This document shows, piece by piece, positions 38,822 through 47,826 of a stretch of 64,000 nucleotides of DNA. A program made the translations under genes and the position numbers. Origin of the DNA: Monarcha castaneiventris obscurior. Lineage: Eukaryota > Chordata > Aves > Passeriformes > Monarchidae. Each line of letters opens with the position of its first letter. The first letter of the stretch is position 1. The stretch is from NCBI GenBank assembly GCA_026261815.1, contig JAMPIT010000539.1:3302501-3366500 (forward strand), in the 5' to 3' direction. Below the pieces are notes generated by a model. It saw only the letters and a program-made list of their open reading frames with translations. It had not been told where the DNA came from and did no database searches.

Positions 38822-38901
38822 CTTTGCGCACAGCAGGCGAGACAAAGAGCTGCTAAAGCAGAGACAATTCCACTCAATCTGTCTGCCTGAAATGTCCACA
38901 T
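38822..38901 (-). CDS. GABRB4: GABRB4 coding exon 1: start codon and signal peptide
   Basis: The exon encodes 26 codons plus two bases. It begins MWTFQADRLSG, followed by a hydrophobic core of Ile, Val, Ala, Leu and Cys residues, and ends ...CCAQ. This is a typical cleavable signal peptide that sends the subunit to the endoplasmic reticulum. The ATG at 38901-38899 has G at -3 and is the first in this frame before the hydrophobic core. The splice donor GTAAGG starts at 38821. The trailing AG joins C of exon 2 to make Ser. An overlapping frame starting from GTG at 38899 stays open for 508 codons through intron 1, but it is only a read-through of the CpG-rich intron. The transcription start and any 5' UTR exon upstream (higher coordinates) are not determined. 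Confidence 0.88.
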
Positions 38902-39433
38902 TTCCACAAAGACGAAGGATGAAAAAAAAAATCTTTGGAGGGGAGGGGAAGGAAAGATGGATCTTCTGAAATCCCCCTCCAAAAAAAAGGGGGGGAGGGA
39001 AAAAAGAAACCGACCCCCCCCCCAGTTAATGATTTCCTAGAGAAAAAGAATAATGACAGAAAACTAAAAAAAGAGGGGGAAAAATACCCCCCCACTCCTT
39101 CAGTGCCAGTCAAAGAATTCGTTTCTTCTTCCTTTCAGCATCCTCTCAACAAGAGACATCCTCTGGCAATGGAGAAAATCCCAAGAGAAAGAAAAATAAA
39201 ATGCCCCCAAAATGGGCTCAGCAAAATGTGAAATCGAATCTCACAGGTACGCGGCAGAAGAAGAAGAAGAAGAAGGAAAAAATAAAAAAAATAAAAAAAA
39301 AATAAAAAAACCAACTCAGTGTCCCCTGAGCACTCCACTTGGATTATTTTTCCTCCTGCTCTTTTGCCATCCGGTTCTGCAGATGTTGCATGGCTCCTGC
39401 TACCCACCTTCAGAGAGGAGGAGGAGGAGAAAG

Positions 39434-39436
<3 letters not shown>
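38902..39436 (-). promoter_or_regulatory. GABRB4 upstream/5' UTR region, homopurine-rich
   Basis: This is the 535 bp upstream of the GABRB4 ATG. The plus strand is strongly purine-biased with A-runs, G-runs and C-runs (GGGGGGAGGG near 38991, a run of 10 C near 39015, a GAAGAAGAAG run near 39259 and A/T-interrupted A tracts to 39310). On the transcribed (minus) strand this is pyrimidine-rich. No TATA box at a sensible distance is evident, in line with TATA-less GABRB promoters. The transcription start was not located. Confidence 0.5.
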
Positions 39437-39486
<50 letters not shown>

Positions 39487-39488
39487 GG
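39437..39488 (+). repeat. (GT)14(GA)12 compound microsatellite
   Basis: The perfect GT repeat (39437-39464) passes directly into a GA repeat (39465-39488). It lies about 540 bp upstream of the GABRB4 start codon. Confidence 0.97.
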
Positions 39489-39956
39489 GAGGACGTGTGA
39501 GTTTTCGAGCAATATGATTTTATTCTGGATTTTACCTATTTGCTCCCCCTTCCTCTTTATTTTCCGAGGGGGGAAGGGGAAGCCACCCAGCCCCACTGTG
39601 CAGTTATTTTATTTTAGGGAAATCTCAAGCTCGTCACTTGGGAGGTTTGGGGCTTTTTGTGAAAAGGCTAAAAAAAAAATAATTAAAAAAAAAAAGGAAA
39701 ACCAAACGCAGATAAATTGGTAAATTAAAAAATTACATTACTGGTAAATTAAAAAAATACATATATGCATGTGTAGCAAATAAATAAATCCCTGTCTGCC
39801 GAAAGCGCTGCTCTGGCAGGGAGGGCTGGATGTCTCCCTAGCGCTGTTGCCGCAGCTCCTGTGGAGTTTTGCTGCTCATTGCAAAGTCACAAGAGGAGGG
39901 GAGGAGAGAAGGAGTTTGTGGCTGGGGAGGGGGACTCTCCGGACAAATTGGGATCC

Positions 39957-39964
39957 TGACGTCA
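39957..39964. promoter_or_regulatory. perfect cAMP response element TGACGTCA
   Basis: The full palindromic CRE is present, about 1.06 kb upstream of the GABRB4 ATG and about 650 bp upstream of a possible exon on the other strand. CREB/ATF binding is an inference from the motif. Confidence 0.45.
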
Positions 39965-40606
39965 TGGCTGACAACATTAACCCCTGCTGGCTTGCAGAGG
40001 GGATGGATGAGTGTTTTGGCTGTGGTGGATTTTTGGGGTTTTTCCCCCAGGGAGGAGATGATGGGAAAGGTGATGGCATTTTGGCGAGCTGGGGGCTGTG
40101 CCTGGGCAAGAGTGGCTCAGCTGTGAGTGCTGATGGGTGCTGTGGCTGCCTCAAACACTGTCATCAGCACAGGCTGAGCTTCCTCCTGCAGCCACTGAGA
40201 TCAAAAAGAAGGTGATTTCCTCAGAATGTCTCCATGCCACAGAGCAGAGTGGCCTGGTGGCCTCCTCCTGGGGCACTGGGGAAGATCTGGAGGCTCTGGT
40301 GGGGCTGGAGACTTCCCCAGGCTGGGGAAGCCCGGGTCAGGAGGGATGCTCAGCTCTCCCTGAAGGATGCTGTGTTATGCATACAATGGGTTTGGTGGGA
40401 AAAGGGAGCCTGAACTTCCAGAAATGCTGCTGGGGATCAGCTGCTGGTGCTGGGTCTTTGCCTGCTGGAATGGCAACAGCCATTGGAATCCTCACAGTCT
40501 CCTGTGCACCAGCCTCTGATCTTTGTCTTTAAAAAGTCATATAATTAAGGAACTCTGCATCAGGCATGCAGTAATGTACTACCATGAAGGATTTTTTTTT
40601 CCCTAG

Positions 40607-40743
40607 GAAAAAGAAGAGATCCAGCAGCACTTTGAATGCAGAGCAGAAGCCACGGCTCCAGGAGGAAACATCCAAGCTCTCACCAGCCTGGATGGGATCT
40701 CCTCTGCCCCTGCCTGGCAGCCCAGAGCAGCCCCTCGGAGCAG
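40607..40743 (+). other. candidate 137-nt exon of an unidentified plus-strand transcript
   Basis: A T-tract acceptor (ATTTTTTTTTCCCTAG, ending 40606) and a consensus donor (CAG|GTAAGT, from 40744) enclose 137 nt that are open in two of three frames. One frame reads EKEEIQQHFECRAEATAPGG..., the other KKKRSSSTLNAEQKPRLQEE.... Neither resembles a GABA-A alpha subunit or another family I know. The position and strand would suit a 5' exon of a head-to-head gene such as GABRA3, or a non-coding RNA, but this is speculative. Confidence 0.3.
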
Positions 40744-41442
40744 GTAAGTCCTGGTTTACACCTGTGTGTGGATGGTCTCCAAAGCCCTCCGGGACAAGGG
40801 AGCAGAATGTGCCACTGCAGCTGGGCAGGATCAGGCTCAAAATGCCTCTGAAGGGACACAGGGCAATGTCCAGCGGCCACCGAGCAGCAACTCTGCCCTG
40901 CCCTTCCCTGCAGAGAGATCTGCCCAGCCCAGGCTGGGAGAATCCTTGTCTCTGGAGTTCCTAATGCTCCTTTCCCTCATGCTTGGCTTGGCTCTACATG
41001 GTTTCCCCATCAGAGGCACGCCGCACATCACGTGCTCCCCATCTCCTTCTCCCAAAAAGCACAGCAGGGAGTGACCTTTCTGAAGAGCTTCCCCCGTGCA
41101 GGCCAGGCTGGGCTGTAGCAATGCAGAGACATTAAACCAAGGGAAAGCTGAGTGAGGCTCTGTGCTGTCCTGGTGTCCCTGCAGGGACATCCTGGGGGCA
41201 GTGAACATGTGGGGATGGTGGGGAAAAGGAAGGCTCAGGGAAGATTTAACACCTACAGTGAGGCTGTGCTAGAATGGGAGGGGAGAAGATCTTCTCACCT
41301 GCTGCTGAGGCTGATGGAAAAGGTTCTCTGCTTGGTTTAGCACCCAGACCACCCCTGCTTGTCCAGACTTAAGCAAATTAAGCTCAGAGCAGGGATCTCC
41401 ACGGCCTTCTCAAAGCCCAAAGAAGGAAAGTGGCACTTGCCA

Positions 41443-41868
41443 TGATGCCTTAGGTTTTAACTTTTATATTTTCAAATTCTGTACTGCTTAGAGTGTAACT
41501 CTGAAGTTCCTTGTAGCCTGGAATTTCTGCTGTCTCGTGCTGGGCAGACACAACAAAGCCTCTCCAGGCTTTGCCTTCAAGGACAGCCAGGCTCTTCTAG
41601 GCCCAAAATGTGGAAACCAAAGACTCTAAGCAGGGAGCAAGCTGAGGGGAATTACATCACTGAACTGGGGCTTTAATTGGAGAATGAACTGTGATATGCA
41701 AATGACCCAAACCTATAAAAGTGTGAAGAACTCGTGACCTGGGGTCCATTTTTGGAAGCAGCCTCTGGCTCCCCCAGGGTGTGCCTTGAAGGCCCTTCAA
41801 ATAAATACCAACCTTTATTCCCTTACTCCTGTCTAGTCTCTGTTTCTGGGTGGCTGCAGAAGGCATCA
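41443..41868 (+). mobile_element. solo LTR, family 1, copy 2 (426 bp)
   Basis: The element runs TGATGCCTTAGG to AAGGCATCA and is flanked by a perfect 4-bp duplication GCCA (41439-41442 and 41869-41872). The octamer ATGCAAAT lies at 41696-41703, TATAAAA at 41714-41720 and AATAAATACC near 41800. It has the same orientation as copy 1 and carries a small deletion after the TATA region. It is intergenic, about 2.5 kb upstream of the GABRB4 start codon. No internal sequence is attached. Confidence 0.93.
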
Positions 41869-41872
41869 GCCA

Positions 41873-44800
41873 CATGCCAGTGAATGTGTCTGCCCGTGTG
41901 CACTTTCACTGCAGGCCACGCACCGTGGCCTCCCACGGGGAATCCAGGGTGCAGGGGCTCCACCAGGACACCCAGCCGTGGCTGGTGATATTTCACTGCA
42001 CCACAGCCCAGAGCAGGCCTGTCTGCCTGGGTTCCCAATGCTGCCTGACCACTGTGCCCTCAGGATGCTCCTGGGCTTCCCCACACCCGATGCCACAAGC
42101 AGTTCATGCTTTGTCAGCCCTCCCAGGACTTCGTGGCTCCCTGATTCCTGTGGCTGAGAGGTCCATGGGAGGTGGGCCAAAGCAGTAGGGTTTCTCCACC
42201 ATCCTGTTGAAGAACAGGAACCAGCCCAGCAGATCTGGACTTGCAAGATGTCCCCATGTGCCCATCCCTGAGCTGCCTGGTGCCATCAGGTGCTGGCTGT
42301 CATACAGGCACAGCATTTACCTCCTGTGCTGCTGCTGCCAGCACACAGAGCTCCTGACAGCAGTGACTTTCTGAAGCATTTTTTTTCTGATTTAAGCTGC
42401 TGGGCACCAGGGAGGAGCTCTTGGGGAGGAGATGAGAAGCATTTGCCTCCTGGCACCAGAGGCCCCATTTAGCCCCGCCTGGTCCTTTCCTGTTCTGGCC
42501 CCTTTGCTCTGCTCCCTCCCACCAGCTATGATTGCATGTTACTGGCAGGAAAGGTAAGTGGAAAGCAAATGTCAGAGGCATACATGAAGAGGAAAAATTA
42601 TGCTCACAAATGGTGACATTTGTGCCTGCAAGTTCACCCAGTCGGGAGCAGGAACCGTGTCACATGAATTATCTGACCACTCAGCCACAACGGGACACTT
42701 CGGAAAAGCCGACTGCTCAGCAGGGAATGCATCCAAAGGAGCTGCTGTGTGCTCCTGAATAACCCACCTGGAGCCACGTTCTGGGATAAAGGACTGCTCT
42801 GGAGTTAGTCACCCATCTCTGCTGGCTGATCACAGAGATACGTGACCGTGCTCACTGAGGGGTTTGTTCCTTGCCCCCTAAAAATGGGCATCCTCAAGCC
42901 CCTCCCAGAACCCCAAATGCCGTGTCCCCCTCCCCTGCTGGGGGCTCTCTGCTCTCCAGTGATGGGGTTTTTTGGAAGTTCACATTCTAAGCCTGCAAAT
43001 GGCTGTGAGAGGCTGCTGGAGGTGCCGTGCTGTGGCTGTAGCCACCCTGCAGAGGCCACAAAGCATCGTGTTGGTGGCCATGTGCTGTCCTCCACTGTTA
43101 AATCACTCATTTTCACTCTTCTCTTACTTGTTGCCCTGCTGCAAGCTCCACACCCTGCTCTCCCTTCTTATCCTGTGGCCACTGCTGACTCCAAGCCCCG
43201 AGTGCTGCTTTTCCCAAGGGCTTGCCATCAAGGTGAAAAATCTCCCTCATCCCCTCTCCCAGCCGGCTGGAGAGCTGGCTCTTCTGTCCAGCCAACAATT
43301 CCCAGCACAAGATGGTTGTTCTTCTAAAGCAGGAAAAGGACAAGAGCGGAGAAAGCAAAAGAACTTTTATTAAAGCAGGGATTAAATGAAAGTCCTGCAG
43401 AAAAGGAGAAAATACTGTCTTAGAGCTGGCATTTCTGCGTAGAAGGTAGAAAACAGCCTGAAAGTAAACAAAGTGCACCTCATGAGGTGGAAATAGAGAG
43501 AAGCAGAGGCCAGGGGAGTTTTCTCACCTGGTCTAGCACACAGCCTCTGTCTCCTGCTGCAGCTGCATCCAGGACTGAGCTCACCAAGCCAAGGAGCCTT
43601 TGTAATTCCAGTCCCAGGCTCCTGCAGGAAAGATTTCCCTCAAGCTGTCCTACAGGACAAATACTCCACCATCAACCCCAGTGCCATCTAAACACCCTCA
43701 GGTGCTGGCAAGGAAAGACCACAGGTCACAGCCCCCATGGACTGGTGGGGCTGGCAGCTACCAGCCATGGTTTGGGCAGCTGTGACCCCTGGTTTGGTGA
43801 CTCTGCATCCTCTGGTTCACAAATGCCTCCTCAGGTATTAGCCCAGGAGCCTCTCTGCTTGGACACACCATGTGCTGGATGTTACATATTCCCGAGGAAA
43901 TGCCTCAGAGTGCATTCACAGGGTTCCCTGTCCTTGTTGAGTTAAAGATCCTCCACCACTTCACAAAATAGTGCAGACTGGTCCAGAGGAAGTGGAAATG
44001 TTGACCATTCTAAGGAACTGTGAATGGAGGAAGCGATGAGCAGAATTTGCCTGAAGTCCTGTGTGTCCTCTGCGCTCAATCTCCTTAAGTAGATCATGGA
44101 AAGTGTGGTGGGAAGGGAGAAAGGATTGTCCATGGAGGTGGGTTCATGCTCCACCTCCCATTCCAGCCTGTCTTTACGCTTAGGAGGCTGCAGACAACGT
44201 TCAGTTTGGGTTTCCCTTCACTTGAGGAATGCTCTGGCCAAGCAAAGGTCCTTTGGTTCTGAGAGTGCAGAAATGCTGCACTGCCTGTGATTGTTGATAG
44301 CTGTGGTTGATGAGGTTCAGCTCTCGTACCTACAATGAAGGAACACGCACAGACAGCCTGCAGGGTGACAGTGACACCGTGCTGAGCCTGGGGCACAAGG
44401 ACAACCTGCTCCAGCCACACCTGAGGCGAGGTGATGGGGAATGCAGGTGGGTCAGGTCTGCAGGGCAGCCTCAGGGCTGACACATCCCCAGCAGAGCTGT
44501 GGTGCCAGGGGAGGTGTGAATCCATCCCTGCACGGTTTGAGGGATGCCCAGCCCCAGCCCTGTGAATCTGTGCTGTCTGTAGGTCCCCTGGCTGATTTTC
44601 TCTTTGCAGTTCCGTGGTGGTGCTCAGGAGGAGCAGTGATGCCCCTTGGGACTGGCATTTCTGATCGTGTTAGGACTGGCAGTGTGAGGGCACCAGGAAA
44701 GGAAAAGGTCCTTCAGCCCGTGCTGACAGTTAAGAAGTGCCAAAAAATGCCTCCCTGCTCATTGCTGTTAGTGATGGAATCTGTTGTGACACTGAGGGCT

Positions 44801-45344
44801 GGGCCCATGTCTCCCATGAGGCCTTCCCATCTCAGAGGGTGCAGCACCTCTCTCTCCTAGGGAGGCTCCTTCCCACCTGTGCCAGCAGAGGAGTCCCCTT
44901 CTGAGTCAGAGCTCCTGCTCTGAGTCATGGAGCTACAGCACAAACATCTGGAAGCAGCAGCAGAATGGATTACAAGGATCTAGGTAAAAAATTCCACTCC
45001 TCACCACCACACGGAGGTGCGGGTGGTTTCAGCTCTTTCTCCCTCTCACCCCACAGCTCTCCTGTCCTGAGGAGGGTCAGAGCTCAGCACCCAGGAGGCA
45101 GGAGGAGCTGAGGATCCCAGCTGCTGGTCCCTGCTGGCTGCAGGGACAAAGTGTTCCCAGTGCAGGTGCCACCAGCCTCCTCCTAAAGCCCTGCAGCATC
45201 CACCACCTGCGCCGAGGGGACACTGCAGAGGTGACAAGAGAGGGTCCCTGGGGACTCCATTCCTCTGCCAGCCTCAGGGGTCAGACCCAGATCTCCTGCA
45301 GTCCTCCTGTGTGCTTATCCCGTGACAAAGCTCGTGGTGTGTCC
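41873..45344. other. intergenic sequence, nothing recognised
   Basis: No gene, RNA or transposon could be supported. A few donor-like words occur (AAAG|GTAAGT at 42551) without a convincing partner acceptor or protein match. Confidence 0.5.
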
Positions 45345-46000
45345 TCCACAGGCAGTGCCCCTTCCTCCAGGTCATGGATGAATTAAGTTGAACAGGACTG
45401 GGGCCAGCAGTGACCCCTGGGGAGCAGCACCAGTCACAGGCCTCCAGCTGGGCTCTGGGCCACCATCAGAACCCTCAGAGCTCTGCCACTAAGCCAGATC
45501 TCAACCCACTGTCCAATCTCAACCTCTCCATCTCCCCACCTTCCCTACGAGGATGTTGTGGGAGAGTGTCAGAAACTCTGCTGGAGTCAGGGCAGACAGG
45601 AACCACTGCTCTCCCCTCATCCACCCAGCCAGTCATTCCATCCCTGAAGGCTATCAGGTTGGTCAAGCATGATTTCCCCTTGCTGAAACCACCTTGACTA
45701 CTCCTGGTAACCTTCTCTTCCTCCACATGCATGGAGATGACATTCAGGATGAGCTGTTCCATAACCTTTCCAGGGATGGAGCTGAGGCTGACTGGCCTGT
45801 AGTTCCCTGGGTCCTCCTTCATGCCCTTTTTGAGGGCTGGAGTGACTGGGCTTTTCTCCAGGCCTCCAGACCTCTCCTGTTCCCCATGACCTGTAACTGT
45901 GATGAGATTACAGCTCTGTGACCACGCAGAGATCTCTAAATCTTCTTGTTTATCCCCCATGCCGTGTGCATTGGTGCACAGGCATCTCAGAGAGGTAATG
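45345..46000 (-). mobile_element. CR1 LINE fragment with reverse-transcriptase remnants
   Basis: On the minus strand the frame at 45475-45960 encodes recognisable CR1 reverse-transcriptase pieces: NYRPVSLSSIPGKVMEQLI, QGGFSKGKSCLTNLIAF and WVDEGRAV. The rest of the domain, including the F-A-D-D catalytic box, is absent, so it is a dead internal piece of CR1 ORF2. The nucleotide words GGTTGGTCAAGCATGATTTC and CAGGGATGGAGCTGAGGCTG confirm CR1. Flanking sequence to about 46250 may be more of the same element. Confidence 0.88.
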
Positions 46001-47666
46001 GAGCATGAAAGTTTCCAATAAAGGGTGCAAGAGGATCCCCTAACCTGCCAATCTACACCTTTCCAGTGTCACAGGGTGCCAGGGAGCTGCTCTGCTCAGT
46101 TTTTACCCTGGAGCAGATCAGGACCCTCTTTAACCATGTTCTGGATCAATAGGTCCCCACTGGTAGTGCCCCATTCCCAGCTGGGAGGCTTCTGACTTCC
46201 CAAATTTGGTCTCTCTCAGTTTTGACTGAACACCTCAGCCAACTTGCAGGCTTCTTTCTGTGATGGAGTCATCCCTGAGTCCAGCAGGAGGACACAGGCA
46301 AATTGTGCTCTCTGAGGGCATGTCCTGCTCTGGGAGAGGTGTGCTTCCTTCCTCTAGCACCCCTCCTGCCCGGGACAGGGCATTTACAACTCATTCCCAC
46401 TGGGAACACGATGTGTGCCCCTCCTTAGCTCAGCATTTCATGTGGGATAACCCACACGTGCCCTTCCGTGGTGCTGAGCCACTGCAGAGGCTGTGGGAGG
46501 CTTTGGCTGACAGCTCTAAACAGGTGCCTGAGCACTGAGTGACTTTTATGACCTGAAAAAGGTGATAATTGTGCCAAAATTTGCTCTCGGGAGTGTTATA
46601 TGGCTGTCATGAAGCGCGATTTGTGCATTATGGGCTGGGAGACAGTGAGACGTGTGTCCTGCTCCCGAGATGGATCTGCCAGTCCATCAGCCCGCTGACA
46701 ACGAGCACTCTCGGGTCATGCCTCAACTTCTGCAGCCATTTCAGCATGTGGAGCTGGCAAAACAGAACTCCTGGGTAATTACACAGCCCTGGGCAGCCTG
46801 AGGGTGGGACAGCTGTTAAACAATTCCCCGTGGGAGATAAGGATCATACCAGGGTTTCCCACTACTCCAAGCAGGGCTGTGCCCCGAGGGAGCCGCTGCC
46901 TTCCAGCAAAACTCAGTGTGTGACTTCCCAAGTGCCAAACTGGCAGATGGGGAGGTGAGGCGAGGAGCTGCAGCTCCTCCAGCAACTGCTGGAGACCCCT
47001 CAGACCCGCCAGCGAGGCAGGTGACGTCCCTCTCTGGAAGAGCAGGAGAAAAACCCCATCTCTGGGGTTTGTTTGGGAGCTTGGGAGTGAAATCCATGCG
47101 ATGCTGCGTTGCCTGGCAACAGGCCGAGAGTGATGGAGCACAGGGCAGGTCTTCTCCAGGCTGGGGAGCAGCAGCTCCAGCCACGGCGGCTGCCTGTGAG
47201 TGTGCAGGGAGAGGAGGGAAGGGGGAGAGCGACTTGGAGTGAAGGCACGGTCACAGAAACGTGAGGAGAACCAAGAGGGAGATAAAGTCTAAAAGGTAGG
47301 GAGAAAGACAGAAGTCAGGGAGGGGAAAGGGAAAGGAGAGCCCAGAGAGGACATGTGGCCACTCAAGGAGCTGCAAAGGCTCCTGGCTGTCACCTCCCAG
47401 GGCCAGCTGCTGTCTCTGCTCAGGTGTGTCCCAGCTTTGACAAAAGAACTGCAGGAAAACGCAGCATCCGTAGTGATTCTTCAGCTCTGAGGGATTCATC
47501 CCTCTTCCGAGGGGGCACTCGGGCTAAGGACTCAGGCAGGGTCAACACAGAGATTGGGAGTCTAAGCTTAATTTCCTTTACCTTTAGCTGGAAATAATAA
47601 TATTTGTTTGGAAATGATAATAATAATAACAATATTTTTTTTTAAAAAAGAAAGAAAATAAAAAGA
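46001..47666. other. intergenic; possible further CR1 sequence then unique DNA
   Basis: The part to about 46250 has no clear match but may be upstream CR1 sequence. 46260-47600 is unique and contains a perfect X-box palindrome at 47108-47120. No gene was recognised. Confidence 0.45.
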
Positions 47667-47667
47667 G

Positions 47668-47826
47668 GGAAGGAAGGAAGGAAGGAAGGAAGGAAGGAAG
47701 GAAGGAAGGAAGGAAGGAAGGAAGGAAGGAAGGAAGGAAGGAAGGAAGGAAGGAAGGAAGGAAGGAAGGAAGGAAGGAAGGAAGGAAGGAAGGAGAGAGA
47801 GAAAGAAAGAGAGAAAGAAAGAAAGA
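47668..47826 (+). repeat. (GGAA)n microsatellite, about 31 units, with GA-rich tail
   Basis: The nearly perfect GGAA repeat spans 47668-47793 and continues as GAGA/GAAA repeats to about 47826. The minus strand would read as Leu-Pro-Ser-Phe repeats, which are not a protein. Confidence 0.97.

Larger units (their letters stand above)
1..38901 (-). other. GABRB4: GABRB4 gene, 5' part (exons 1-3 and introns; 3' end outside window)
   Basis: This is the 5' portion of a GABA-A receptor beta-type subunit gene. Such subunits form pentameric ligand-gated chloride channels in the neuronal membrane. Seen directly: three exons join in one frame (80 + 89 + 68 nt = 79 codons), every junction is GT-AG, and the phases are 2, 1 and 0. 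Exon 3 has the 68-nt length usual for GABRB genes. The joined protein has a signal peptide, an N-I-S sequon, the beta hallmark [17 protein letters not shown] and then GMSIHISSIDQISEVNM. Beta-1 to -3 have NIDIASIDMVSEVNM-type sequence in the last segment, so I call the avian beta-4 paralogue, which sits in the position of mammalian GABRQ. Exon 4 (about 221 nt, starting with DYT in the family) was not found below 12168, so intron 3 must exceed 12 kb. In vertebrates GABRA3 lies head-to-head with this gene. The subunit identity beta-4 is slightly less sure than the family. Confidence 0.88.

Noticed and set aside
37373..38899. 508-codon open frame on the minus strand beginning at GTG inside exon 1
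   Set aside because: It is the wrong frame relative to the receptor exon, runs through the splice donor into CpG-rich intron and the GGAT array, and has no recognisable domains.
42394..42551. Possible exon between a TTTTTTCTGATTTAAG acceptor and an AAAG|GTAAGT donor
   Set aside because: The acceptor is ordinary and the content gives no recognised protein; it is not enough to call.
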